Source: Effrenium voratum
Lineage: Eukaryota > Sar > Dinophyceae > Suessiales > Symbiodiniaceae
Assembly (NCBI GenBank): GCA_963377175.1
Contig: CAUJNA010001602.1
Location: 403,501 to 467,500, forward strand
DNA: 64,000 bases
Reading direction: 5' to 3'
A program made the position numbers and the translations under genes. Below, piece after piece: positions 22,401-33,908 of this stretch. Each line of letters opens with the position of its first letter. Positions within the stretch are counted from its first letter, which is position 1. The notes below the pieces were generated by a model that saw only the letters and a program-made list of their open reading frames with translations, was not told the origin of the DNA and made no database searches.

Positions 22401-23310
22401 CTACTGGAGGATGTTGAATGATATAGCTGCTCAAACACCCTCAAGGGTGACGTTGGCGTCTTCACTTCCCACGTGAGGTCGGCGCCCTCCTTCTCTTTTG
22501 GAGGGCGATCCGTGAATGAGCGGCTCGGAGATGGGTTGGATCAGACTTGGTTAGTTCAACCTTTAAGTGTAAACGGGAAAGCGGTCTTGACATAAGCCAT
22601 GGCCAGCCCTTGGACCTCTGAGCCTCAAAAGTTTTAGGGCCCTCGCGCTGTGTCGGGTCCACGACAGACGTCCTGCCTCTGTTTTTTCTTTGTCTTTATA
22701 CATAGCAGCCCTTCTGCTTAAACAAGAGCTTGAGGGTCTGTGGGAACAACCTCTGTTCACGCGGGGCGAGACTGGTCTATAGTTACCCGCATTCTCTGCT
22801 ATCATTGGCACACTCTCCATATTTTACAGAAATTGAAACTTGTCACGTTAAGTCATAAACTGCGATGTCCCAAGTGGGGTTATGAAATTGGATTTGAACA
22901 GCCGAGTCTCAGCAGCACATGGGGAGTCTGAGCATGGTTGAGCTACACTTCGCTGTGGTTGCGTGTTGCGCGCTTGGAAGAGCTCATGTGCAAAATGAAG
23001 CTTCATTCCTGCAAGTCACAAGGGGAATCTTGTGAGTTGACCTCCCAACAAACTAGCCATTCACAGCTTGGGTTAACGGGGAGAAGAACCCAATCCGCCG
23101 ACTTTCCGAGTTTCTTGCGTCTAAAGGAAGGTGACCTAGTTAAAAATTAGTGATTTGATTTTGCTTGCCGAATTGAGTCAATGGAGTCAAGGAAGGAAAA
23201 AGGGGAGTTTGCCTTGCAGTTTTCTTCCAGCCGGAGCCAGAAGGGTGTGTCTTTCTTTACTTGCATACCCTTCGCAAGGCGTAGGGGAAGCTAGTACTAT
23301 GACACTCGAT
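19441..23310. other. No supported gene
   Basis: Ordinary DNA. GC-rich patches at 20850-21010 and 21690-21760 have coding-like frames (for example IRAMRRELSAATWAVVERS at 21703) but no convincing exon ends or family. Confidence 0.35.
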
Positions 23311-23319
23311 GACACTATC

Positions 23320-23706
23320 ATTACCGCCACCACCACCACCGCCACCACCACCACCACCACCACTTCTACTACTACTTCTACTACTATCACTACTACTCCT
23401 ACTCCTACTCCTACTCCTACTACTACTCCTACTCCTACTCCTACTCCTCCTACTACTCCTACTCCTACTACTACTCCTACTCCTACTCCTACTCCTACTC
23501 CTCCTACTACTCCTACTCCTACTCCTACTCCTATTCCTACTCCTACTCCTACTCCTGCTCCTACTCCTACCACTCCTACTACTACTACTAGTACTAGTAC
23601 TGCTACTGCTACTGCTACTGCTTTGCTACTGCTACTGCTACTGCTACTGCTACTGCTACTAGTACTTATATGATTACTACTGCTACTGCTACTGCTACTG
23701 CTACTT

Positions 23707-23746
<40 letters not shown>

Positions 23747-23790
23747 CATCGCTACTACTAGCATCACTACCACTGCCAGTGCTACTACTA
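23320..23790. repeat. ACC / CTACTC / CTACTG array
   Basis: (ACC)n to about 23362, then (CTA)n, a (CTACTC)n hexamer array to about 23575, (CTACTG)n to about 23670 and (CTA)n to about 23750. Pro/Thr- and Leu-rich frames are artefacts. Confidence 0.9.
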
Positions 23791-25021
23791 GCAACGGCGG
23801 TGATGTTGACTCCGCGCAGAGCCTCTCCAAGGTTGAACACCTTGGCCAGCAACCGGAGTTTCTTCTGCCAGAGACTCGGGGTTCCGGACTTTGCGAGCTA
23901 TGCGGGCTTTGTTCATGCTGTGTTGCTGCCATCAAAAAGGAGCCATCCCCACTCTGTACTTCTTGTTCAACATGACTTGACTAGTGGTGACAGCCTGGGT
24001 CACCCCAGCTGATTGTTGCCATGTGTCCTTTCCCCGGCGAACTGCGAAACACAGCCTCACCACATGCTTACGGCATACCTGCATCGAGTTGCCAAGTCCC
24101 AGGTAAGACAGGCACTCACCGATGTCAAGATGGCGAAATCCTGAACGACCATCTCCGGAGGCCTGGAATTGACGAACCAAGATCTACCAATGGAAGGAGT
24201 GGACGATTTGTCTAATATTATATAAATATGTGTTGTTGGAACCATACAATCTGACACGGTATGAATTCCGTTCGAGAGAAAAGGAACATTCGATGTGTAT
24301 TCAACCAAATGTAGCCCCTAAGTCTAAAACCATTCGTAGCACCGTTCGCGAGACCCAGCCATTTGGCTTTAGGTCCAAGCACTGAACGTGAAGATCTGAC
24401 TAGGAGTCCCACAAGGTATTTCAGCTCTAGTTGGGACGCATGACAAGGTTTGCGGGTGTTTGTGATATTTGCTAGGTGCCAAAAGGCTGCACTTCGAGTG
24501 CCCAGAGCGCAATAGCTCCTGAGAATGTGTTGCTCACATGGAGGGTATATCTAGAGTATGAGCGTTGCGGATGCCCTGAGCGAGGGTCTATTCTATTCGA
24601 ATGCTTTCAGCATCATTTCGCAGCGAATTAGTTGCATGGCATGTTCGAGATCTGGTGTGGAGTGCTACTTAAAGATGAAGTATTGGAAATCAAGGGATGC
24701 TCCTGTTTCTATTTACTTCATGTTATTTGTTGCTTGTAATTATTTTTCCGGTTCAGCAATGTTCTTTCACCCACAGACAGCCTCTTGCTTCCCTGGTAGC
24801 CATATGTTGGACGAAGAGGTGGCAAGCAATGTCAAGGTTTTAATTGAGTACAGCATTTTGAATGATACACGGCTGCAGAGTTTCGTAGTTCATCCACTCG
24901 GGATGCAGTTTGTCGGGTTGGCCTTGGGATTCGACACATGCAGATTGCCAAATTTGTGTTTTAGCAAACATGGACTGAGCAAGCGGCGATCTCTTGTTCA
25001 TATTGCCTAGACATGATTACT
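23791..25021. other. No supported gene
   Basis: A 150-codon plus-strand frame at 24558-25010 is the only long one. It has mixed hydrophobic and Cys-containing segments but no family match, and no splice or start context was found that would support it. Confidence 0.3.
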
Positions 25022-25140
25022 TGTTAATGTTGACCCAGGATGAATAAACCCCATTATTAGGGGGGTGTTCCCTCCAAAAGTGATGACTCCCCACTAAAAG
25101 GGGACAAGGGGTTTATTGATCCGGGGTTAATTAACATTAT
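25022..25140. mobile_element. MITE-like inverted-repeat element
   Basis: GGATGAATAAACCCC at 25038-25052 and GGGGTTTATTGATCC at 25108-25122 are inverted repeats with one mismatch. Similarity extends outward imperfectly (left TTAATGTTGACC, right complement TTAATTAACCCC), giving termini of up to about 30 bases around a core of about 55 bases. There is no ORF. A target duplication could not be fixed. Confidence 0.5.
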
Positions 25141-26183
25141 TGACCGGACCCGCCAAGAAAGCCGCCGGCCCTAGCAGTCCAAAACGGCGCGGAACCACGG
25201 CCGAGAATTTGTTTCATTCGGCAGGCGGGACGACAAGAGTCAGATCAACCTCCGGTCAAGGGGACGGCAGTGGAAGGCGCCGCCAGGCGCGCGGTTTGAG
25301 TTTCTTGTCGTGGGGGTTCTGTGGAAACTTTTGACGAGGGAGGTTGGGACTTGAAGACTTTTGGCCAACCCATGGGTTTTCCATGAAAACCGCTAGAAGT
25401 TTAACAGTTTAACTTTCAGCAGGGGAGCAGAAAGCAAACGAGGTTTGATGTGCGGTCAGTTTGGTGTATTTGGTTGAGTTGCCTGTAGCTTAAGCAAGCT
25501 GAAGCCAGACTCCGAGATCTAATTGCTTTGGCTTGCTTCGGCTCCACAAGTTCTTGTCGCGACAACCAGCTTGAACTAGCTGTAGTTTCTACTGGCGCAA
25601 GGTGGGGTGCATCCCCACTCGTTGGTTCTATCAATGTTTTGGACGGAAATCATTGTCAGCTATCTTTGGCCGCCCTCCCTCCCCCCAAGAGTTTCTCCTT
25701 GTCAGTCTGATTCGATCTGACAGTGCTTAAAACGGCCTCGGCAAGAATTGGAATCATCCACAAGCAAGTGCCTGAGGTGAAATGTTGACTTGTTGATGTT
25801 CGCCCACCAAAGGGTATTAAGCTAGTTCTGCGAAACAATAACGCAGCGCCCCCAAACGCGCCTCACTGCCTGTTGCTGCTGACTGCTTTGCCACCTGCTC
25901 GAGTCAAGTGTGTTCATAGTCGCCACGTTTCTGCGCGCTAAAGATCGCCTCAACTGAGGCAGAGGTGTCTCCGAAGGACAATGCAATCTCATTTGGACAC
26001 GCTCCAATCGGAACGCAGGCTCAATCCCCAAGCCAGGAAGTGGATCCATAGAGCCGCGCAGCCAAAGCTCACACTTGAGATATGAACTCTGCACTGGTTC
26101 CCCCTACATCGGACAAAACAACTGGAGGGGGAGAAACCCTCTCCCTAATATATTTCCTATCATGGGTTTCACTGCCCCCAACC

Positions 26184-26272
26184 CACTACCCCCAGGGTAT
26201 ATTCGGATATGTACCCCTTATATGGTGGCTACAAAGTGGCCACATCCCATTAAACTTCTCCTGGGGGTAGTG
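26184..26272. mobile_element. Short element with perfect 13-bp terminal inverted repeats
   Basis: CACTACCCCCAGG at 26184-26196 is exactly inverted as CCTGGGGGTAGTG at 26260-26272. The 63-base interior is non-coding. No clear target duplication is visible, so it may be an old MITE or an unrelated hairpin-forming sequence. Confidence 0.45.
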
Positions 26273-26580
26273 TTTTGGGGCTGGAAACAATTCTGGAAGC
26301 CAAGCGCAGGTCCGGGAGCCTACCGAGTGCCCAGGTGCCAGGGAAGGGGGGGCAGCTCCGGCAGGCGATGTCCCGAAGTTTTCCAAGGTCTTAGGAAGTT
26401 GTCAGGTCCAAAGCATGTTCGGGCCTTTCACTTACACCGGCCCGGGTACAAGGACCAAGGAAGTTTGAACCAAGGCTATAGTATGCTGAATCACGATTCT
26501 TTGTTGGAGCCTGTAAACAAATGTATTTCCCGCTGTTGGATGATTCCAGAGGGCTGAGAGCGGTTGGTTGCACCTAACAC

Positions 26581-26773
26581 TCCTACGACTTTTTGGACTT
26601 GTACAAGCCATCAAGTGTGTCAAAGGTTAGCATTGAGCTGGGGTTGTGCCATCGTGCCGCTCAGATGGTTGCACTGTTAGGAAACCTCCTACGACTTTTT
26701 GGACTTGTACAAGCCATCGAGTGTGTCAAAGGCCAGCATTGAGCTGGGGTTGTGCCATCGTGCCGCTCAGATG
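26581..26773 (+). repeat. Two-copy tandem duplication, period 106 bp
   Basis: TCCTACGACTTTTTGGACTT at 26581 recurs at 26687. The 87-base shared part (26581-26667 and 26687-26773) differs at three positions only. The frame SYDFLDLYKPSSV, then SIELGLCHRAAQM is open through each copy, so this may be a duplicated exon, but the period is not a multiple of three and no family is recognised. Confidence 0.7.
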
Positions 26774-26988
26774 CCGCCGGTCTTGCTTTGGCTTTAGGGC
26801 TGGGTGGCAACTTGCTCAACATGCACCCAAAAGGACTCAACCAAGAAACAAACTCCAGCGAAGAGAACGGCGAGTCTCAAAATGAGCCCATGCCTCTTTG
26901 GGTTTTTCCCCTGGGGCCAACCCCGCCGATCCGATTCCCCCCCCCCCCCTGCGGCCAACCCCGCGCCTTCCGCGCCTTTCCGCGGGCC

Positions 26989-29776
26989 ATGGTGCTGCCG
27001 TGGAAGGCGGCTTCCCCCGGCGCGTGGCTGTTGGACTGCCGGCTGCGGCGGTACCTGGACGAGGGCGAGCGCTTCCACTGGCAGGACCCAACTCGCAGCT
27101 TGGTCCCCAGGTGCCCGTTGACCGTTTCTTTTAGGGGGAGGGCCCCCTACTAAAATCGACTACAGGAAAAAAAAAGGTACCCTTATTGTAACCTCTCTAC
27201 TGGAGGACCTAGGCAGTGAAGGGGATCGGGTACACACCAAAGTAACAGAAGGACACAGAGACTACTCACAGAGGACACATTCAGGACATGAAGAATATTG
27301 ACCATCGACCGTGCCTCAACTATCCCTCAATGGGTCGACCTTCGTGGAAATATGTTCCCACACGGGCCATGTAGAACTGGCTGTGGGTCAAAAGAAGGTA
27401 CCCAAAAGGGAACCCTGGTAAATGAGAAACATGGACTAAAACCTGCGGTCCCCTGGTGGTTTAATTTTGACCCACACCCAACTACTCTTCACCACCATTC
27501 CCAGTGCGAACACGGGGCCGAACTCCAGGACCTACTTCAGCTGACTGAGATGGCCGTGGCGGCTGCGGTTAGCGAGGCGGGGGTTGCAAGGTTTGAAAAG
27601 CCACCAGTTTGGGGTAAACGGAGGGATAGATCAAGGGCCAAACCAACTTCAAGTCATCCAAGGGGCTAAACCACCTGCAGGTGTCAGTTTTTGCTTTGTG
27701 CTGTAGTAAGCAGTTCAGGGTTAGGTGGTCGTCTCGCAGTATTCAGGGTAGTGGTGGTACGTCGCAGAAGTGAAAGTGAGCTTGACGTGCGGGCGAAATG
27801 CAATTGGAGTGGAGTTTGCTTGTAGTGAGTGAAAGCATATACATGCACACTGTGCGCACTTTCCAGAGTCCAGTGCCAGCTGCAGGAAGCTGCATGTCGT
27901 GCTTTTCAGCCCTGGCTCAGGCGTACTTGGCACTGCTGCCCGCATTTGGCTGGGTCTCTGGGTCGGCTTGCTCCTTCGCACCCTGGGTGAGCCGCGGGCT
28001 GGTGTTCTTTGCAGCGCCGTTCTCGTACCTCCTCATGTATGTCTTTGTTTGCGGCTCCATCCACTTCTACACACAGAGGAGGGAGCAAATTAGCATTCAA
28101 AAAAAGCCGATGACCGATCTGGAGACTCGCAGAGCTATCGTGTTCAGCATCAAGAGCATTTCCTCGATCTCTGCAGTGTCTGCTTTTGCATATTACGTCA
28201 TACAAGGCTGGACTAACATCCACTGGGGCAGGCCACGTTTGCAAGAGATACCCTACCTTCTGATCGCCTACATCTTGGTGGACATCTCGGCTTACCTTGT
28301 CCACCGGATGTTGCACCGGCCCTGGTGGTATCGGCATGTTCACAAGGCCTGGAAGAAGCAAATCAGGCTATGGGGCAGCCATGACCGATTTTACCCAGGT
28401 GCCTTTCTTGATTGTTTAGATTTGCAAAGGATAGCTACACACCACGGCAAGTAATCCAACATACACCACACCAATGCTTGGATCCCTGAAGAAAGAACTT
28501 TTTGCAAGTGGATGCCATATCTTGAGTTCAAAGATCTCATCTGCTTGAAAGAGTTGCGAAAGGCCCATGTTCCAACCATCTGAACTTTCAGGCGCACCAT
28601 TTGTGGAAGAGTCCCAACGTCTTCGTGGTCTCGGCGCTGCACCCCGCCGAGCTCCTGAGTTTGACGGTGCCCACGCTGGCGGTGCTGACGGCCATGCCCG
28701 TCAGTATCGTCTTCGTGGTGGCGACCCCGCCCGCAAGTAGAAACGAGACGGTTCTCAAGGGCAACCTAGCCATTTGTGGGGTTCCCTGGCGAAAGAACCA
28801 TAAAACCATTTGGGGTCTGTGAAAACTAGGGGCCCGCCATCCAACAAATGGACATATTTTTGGCAACCCCCCGTGTGAGGTTCGGTCTTGAAATATGCAG
28901 TCCAGGTGTGGTCAACCATTCTGCAAAGGTTTGGGCACTCACTAATTATCCTATGTCCTTTGTGGGAATATATTGTCCGTGGTTCATGCGTCCAGTAGAA
29001 CCTCATGGCTCCCCTGCTCAGCCCTAGGAAACTCATAGGAAGGGTGGACCAGGTCCCTAACGGGCAACAGGTTCCTGTGATGTGGCTGTTTTGGGGGACG
29101 GCTTCCGGAATTGAGGGGCCATTGCTATGAGAAGACACTGTCACTTGCACCTCAGGGCGGTCGCACCCGGCATAGGGCAAACCCACCGAGTTGACGCTGA
29201 TGTTTTTGCAGACTCAGGCGACGCTTGCCTGGATCTTTGTGTGCAACACCATCGACCACTCGGGATTCGAGCTGGACCGCCTGCCGCTGTTGGCCTTGCT
29301 CTTTTGGCAGGCTTTGAGTTCAACCTGTCACTCAAGTGTGTCATCCCCGGCGAATGGTGCTGGGTGCTTGAAGCTTGACTCGATTGTCCGCATCTCTTTT
29401 TATCCAATGGGGTCTAACGCCAGTTTTGGCAGGCCCCCGTGGCCTTCCATGACAACCACCACAAGTTCTTCCACGCCAATTACGGCGCCATGGTGGACTG
29501 GTGGGACCGCTTGGGAGGCACGATCCACAACCAAAACCGCCTCGGTACATCCATCCGAAAGGCATTTAGAATATGGCTTCCATGGAAATGAAAAGGCAGA
29601 TTGTAGCAAAGGTTTGCGCCAAATATAGACCATAGTTCAGTACGACATGGTCGCATGGATCCTTGCTGCTGAGCCCTAAAAAAGGCACATACTACAACCC
29701 GGAGCAGCACGGCAACATCGGGCTTTCGGAGGAGGAGTTCCGAGGTACCAAGTTGCTCACCCAGAAGAAGAACTGA
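26989..29776 (+). CDS. Fatty acid hydroxylase / sterol desaturase superfamily protein
   Basis: A membrane di-iron enzyme of the family that includes sterol C-5 desaturases, C-4 methyl oxidases and lipid hydroxylases. Exons placed by frame: 26989-27084 (start in GCCATGG), one from 27529 (end unresolved), one from about 27867 to 28346, then 28592-28720, 29218-29310, 29433-29544 and 29685-29776 (stop). All three histidine boxes are present: HRMLH, HKAHH (created exactly by the 28346/28592 join) and HDNHHKFFHANYG. Hydrophobic segments SYLLMYVFVCGSI, IPYLLIAYILVDISAYLV, LTVPTLAVLTAMPVSIVFVV and TLAWIFVCNTI are expected to cross the ER membrane. The protein ends LLTQKKN, a Lys-rich tail that could act in ER retrieval. 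Introns start with GA, GC, GC, GC and GT where resolved. The substrate cannot be read from sequence; the second exon is the least certain. Confidence 0.86.
27099..27212. mobile_element. MITE copy 3 (114 bp) in intron 1 of the hydroxylase gene
   Basis: Starts CTTGGTCC and ends CTACTGGAGGACCTAG. It is flanked by the 4-bp direct repeat GCAG at 27095-27098 and 27213-27216. The interior matches copies 37815-37926 and 63402-63515 (GGGGGAGGG, CTACTAAAAT, GACTACAG, GTACCCTTATT, TAACCTCTCTACT). The left terminus has drifted most. It sits 14 bases after the first intron's GA donor. Confidence 0.8.
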
Positions 29777-32015
29777 GGGAGGGCTGCAAGAGGTATGCCT
29801 TCCCTCGTAGATGAGTTTTGCAATTCGCCTCGTTGCGCATTTGGCCTCCTTGTATTGTGCTGAGGCATTGTCTCAAGCCAGATGTGGTTTGGGCATCTGG
29901 AATGCCACCAGGGAAAAGGGAGTTGACCCAGCGAGATGTTCGCGGGAGAGTGCTGCTTGGGATTGGTGGTGTGTGTGTGTGTGTGTACATCACTGGCACA
30001 TAAGGAGTGAGCACCAGACGTGTGTTTGTTTTGGCCCATTGATTCTTGTGTGTGTGTGTCTTGGATTATTTGGTCATTTGGTATGCACAGCTATGTCCAG
30101 CTTAGTTGAGCAAATCTGGAAGCCCAGCGTGGCTGGGTAGGTTGCCACCTGAGTTGGTGCTTTGCGTAGGTTCCTCGGCGACATCGACCGAGTGCGGGAA
30201 GCTCTGCGCCCAGCCAGCGAAAGCATTTCGAGCTGTCAGATGCCTGTCGATGCGCCGACACAATCTTTGGTGCCACGACTGCCGCGACTATCTCTGAGAA
30301 TGGCATACCCAGACTGCATACCAGACTGGACGAAATGTCCAAGCCCAAAATGTCATGAACTTCGGACGCAAACACTGGGGATGGCGGTGGTGCGAGGAAT
30401 GCTGGGAATGCAAGGAATGCTGGGGATGCAGAGTGCAAAAGACCAGAGTTTGTTGATTCTTTCCAAAATCAACCATCAAAAAGGAAAACGAGCCCCCGGG
30501 ATTCCAAAAACCACACATTTGTTTTTCAAAATGTGTTTAGCAGTTCTTTAGATTGTCGCTACGCTTGCCAAACAGAAAAAAACACCGTTGATATCAGCAA
30601 AAACATGCAAAAACAACAACAAAGACAGCACTGATAATGCTGAGGAATGCAGATTCTTACCACTGTAGGCAAACCTCCCCCCGGAGACCCGGACAAAACA
30701 TACGTTCTAGGCGTTCAAAGACCCAAAACACTGGAAAACAGGTTTTGGACACCCGGCAAATTTGCCCAAAGCCGGCCTCGACCAAAGCCTTCGGCTTTGA
30801 AAGAAAATTTGGAAGGGAGAGCAAGTTGCGGAATTGCCATCTACACGCTCGACTGGCGTCGGCGGATTTAGCCAGGGGATGTTGCTTTCGCAAAGTTTAA
30901 GATGACGCCAGCGGCATGTCCGCCAAAGCAATTTCATCGAGCCCTACAAGTTTCAACTAGTTGAAGCATAGGCTCGTCACACTTTGCCAATTCAACAGCA
31001 ACAAGTCCAGCCGAATGAAAGTCAGGCTGATGAGCACACTCACTACCCTCCTTCATTTGACACCGGTTCAATGAAGATCAAGCACATTGCGCATCATTTC
31101 ATTCTGTTTCTGGAAAGCATCGCCAACAGAGTCTGCGATGTCGCTTGTTGTTGCAAAAGAACGCGGATGGGCCGCCTGTTTTTGTGCCTGGCCACCATAG
31201 CTCGCTCACCAGGAGTCATTTGGTGGTTCTTCCTTGCTTGGGACTGCGCTTGGGTTTGTGGGAAACGAGCTTCCCCCCAATAAAAAATAGGGACCCCCCC
31301 CGGCCTATGATAGTGTACAAGCTTTGGGGAAAGAAGCCTTGGTTTTATTATCTCTGGTTGGTATAGGCCTGGTAGAGTTAGCTTGCCGCTGTGCAGCCCC
31401 CTACAGGTTCAAAATTATTAATTCGATTGGTAGTACAAACTTTGAAGCGGAAAGAAGGACCTTGGTCTTGTCAATAAATTCCGGTTCTTATGGGGTTAGT
31501 GCAGGAAGCTTGGGTCCTGGAGTAGCCCCCGATAAGACTAGGGTCGGGTTTGGCAGGGAGTCAGCCAGTTGAGAATTGCCTTGGAATTGGCCTATTCTAA
31601 GAGTCGTAGTGGGGGTCCGGGTGCCTGGGAAAACACGATATGTATTAATAGGGTGCATTTATCAATAGAGGAAGGGATTACAGAACAACTGCGAAGAAAG
31701 CTTTCTTTCGGCTTTGTTCGTCCCAACATATAACAGCCATGAGAATTTGATTCATCGCTGCGACCCAGTGGTTCTGGTTCTGTTGCTTGAGAGACGGCTT
31801 GGTAAGACCTTTGCGAACGCAGGGTTTTGAAAAAAGCAGGTAAGGTCTCGGTATAGGCCATGGCAAATGGAACTTAATGATCTTACTGGGAGTTCGTGTC
31901 ACACCAGACCACGCATGTATACATATATGCATATACATATATGCATATACATATATGCATATACATATATGCATACATACGTATACACATATACATATAT
32001 ATATATAAGAGAGAG

Positions 32016-32053
<38 letters not shown>

Positions 32054-33761
32054 TGGCACCCGTGTCGCAAAAGGCACACATCGTTACCCGCCAAAGCTCG
32101 TGGCAAATCTGCGAAAGCTAAACAAGTTCCGCCCAGGTCTCGATGGCAAAGAGCGCCTGTCCGCGGGGCGCTGAGCTGGACAAGCTTGAAGTATGAGTCG
32201 GGTCCCAGGCGGGTCTTTCAGGAAACCCTCCAGAATTTGGATACTTATTAAAGCCTAGTTCCCCTCAATTCATTTAAAGGATACCAGCAGAAAAAGAACA
32301 CTATCTGTCGGGCCCCCGATTTTGACACTTTCGATGGATGAACCGAAACCCAGTTCCCATTTGGGAAAGTCCACTGGGCTAGAAGATGGAAGCCTGGGAT
32401 AAGCGCTTGTGAAGGTAGGCCCTTGATGTTCTGGGCTTTGCGAGTGAGGAGCAGAGTCCAACACCCTTGTTCGGCATGACAGATGATGCAAATGGCCGTG
32501 CTTTGTTCAGCATCCCAATGCGTTGGAGTGCAGATGTTTTCGGTAGATGTTGAGGGCCGGGACGCTTCCATGCGTGGACGCTTAATTTGCAAACGTCCAA
32601 ACATTTCAAGAAGGGAAGTTCAAGCACGCTGGAAAGGGCGGCTCCTGAAACGACGTGGAGTCTTTAAGTGGAAGTCCAAGAGAGCCACCGGGTGATACCG
32701 CGGTGTCGGAAAGTCAGAATTTCCGGGCACAAAAAGGTTGAAGTGTGGTGAAGGTCTTGCAAACAAAAAGCAAACATGTACAGTATAGCCTGAGTCTTGG
32801 GGGAAGTCCTGCAGATGTGCAATACAACCTTTGCAAAGAGTTGGAGTTTGGAGGAGTTCCAAGAATTGCTAGGGGTGATTTGTTCAATGACACTTTCAAA
32901 TTTATGTTGCAAGCAATGCTTCGAGGTATCAACGAGGTCTTTGACGAGTCTGATGATCGATCAAACGCACGCTTGATGTATGCGTAAGTGAAGATGAATG
33001 CGGAGTCAAGATTGAAGTGACAGACAATTTGCAAGGAAACTGCCAATACCAAGTGCGGGGTGCAAAGCGCACCATGATGGTTCTTCGGCGTGCCAATGCT
33101 TCACGTCAGCTTGCACTCCGACAGACTCCACCCTTGTCAAAACATTGTTGCTCATGCCTGATTATGGACGCGGGTTCCAGAACAGTATGCTTCAATAATG
33201 GATGCAGAGCCATGCAAATGTGAGAGGGTGCGTTTCCTCTAATGTTGACAGGCACGTTTAGGTTGAGAACCACATCTGCAGCGGCCAGCTGCATGGCATG
33301 GATTTCCACCAAGGGATGCGCGTCATGTTCATCCAAGTACTTGTTTCATGTGCATTATAGCAACCAGTCGAACCAAGAAGCCCATCTTCAGAAGAATTGT
33401 TATGTTAAAAAAGGAGAAGAAAAACACATCGATGGCTTGGTTATATTATCATTGAATTAGTCAGGCTACCATTCGCGTTGGGCAATTTTGATGTTGATCG
33501 CATGTAGATTTGCGTAGGTGCCATTTCCTGCAGAGTTCTCCCCGCATGCTTCTCAGTAAACGGATTTCCCTTTTGCCAGCACACAGCCTTGCATTGCAGC
33601 CAGTACTTATTTGCAGGTTATATGAAAGAGAAAGCAAGCGGCAACCAGCCTTTTTCTGTGTCCCCTGTTTTGAGACAGGCCCATATTTTTTCTGCGACGT
33701 GGCTGCAAAACAAATCCTGCCATGGCCACCTTAGCGACCCCGCTTCAGCCAGTTCCTTCAG
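29777..33761. other. No supported gene
   Basis: Downstream of the hydroxylase stop. A TG tract lies at about 29970-29986. A plus-strand frame at about 32800-33220 is open for long stretches (ELEFGGVPRIARGDLF, later CCSCLIMDAGSRTVCF) but matches nothing I recognise. Confidence 0.35.
31905..32050. repeat. ATACATATATGCAT repeats and (AT)n
   Basis: A roughly 12-14 bp unit TATGCATATACA recurs to about 31970, followed by AT dinucleotide runs at 31996-32008 and 32026-32046. Tyr/Ile/His-rich frames here are spurious. Confidence 0.8.
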
Positions 33762-33908
33762 GTGGCGGGCGCCCAGTTGGTCCGTGGGCTCGAATTCTTT
33801 GAGGCGCATGGGTACTCATGCCCGGTCAGATGGTACGGGTTTCGCCTGGTACTAATTATCCCGCTATGGATTGCGGATTCGGATTTGGGATCCACCCCGC
33901 TGTTTTAG
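33762..33908 (+). other. Candidate orphan exon
   Basis: After the acceptor CCTTCAG the frame reads VAGAQLVRGLEFFEAHGYSC, then PVRWYGFRLVLIIP and a stop 48 codons on. Amino acid use and GC content look coding, but no partner exon or family was identified. Confidence 0.22.

Noticed and set aside
23155..23975. Thr/Pro/Leu-rich frames up to 221 codons
   Set aside because: Product of ACC and CTACTC arrays.
24558..25010. 150-codon plus-strand frame
   Set aside because: Open and not repetitive, but no family, no splice context and no codon bias; such a length can occur by chance over 64 kb in six frames.
27085..27136. Donor CAG|GT at 27110 supplied by the MITE, or splicing of copy 3 alone, as the real first intron of the hydroxylase gene
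   Set aside because: Ending the first exon at 27084 (HWQ) with a GA donor joins in phase to 27529 and is supported by the CAGGACC repeat at both ends; splicing only the element leads to a stop after about 30 non-conserved codons.
32745..33223. Possible gene in open plus-strand frames
   Set aside because: Two adjacent open frames of moderate quality, an equally open minus-strand frame at 33106-33336, and no recognised motif.
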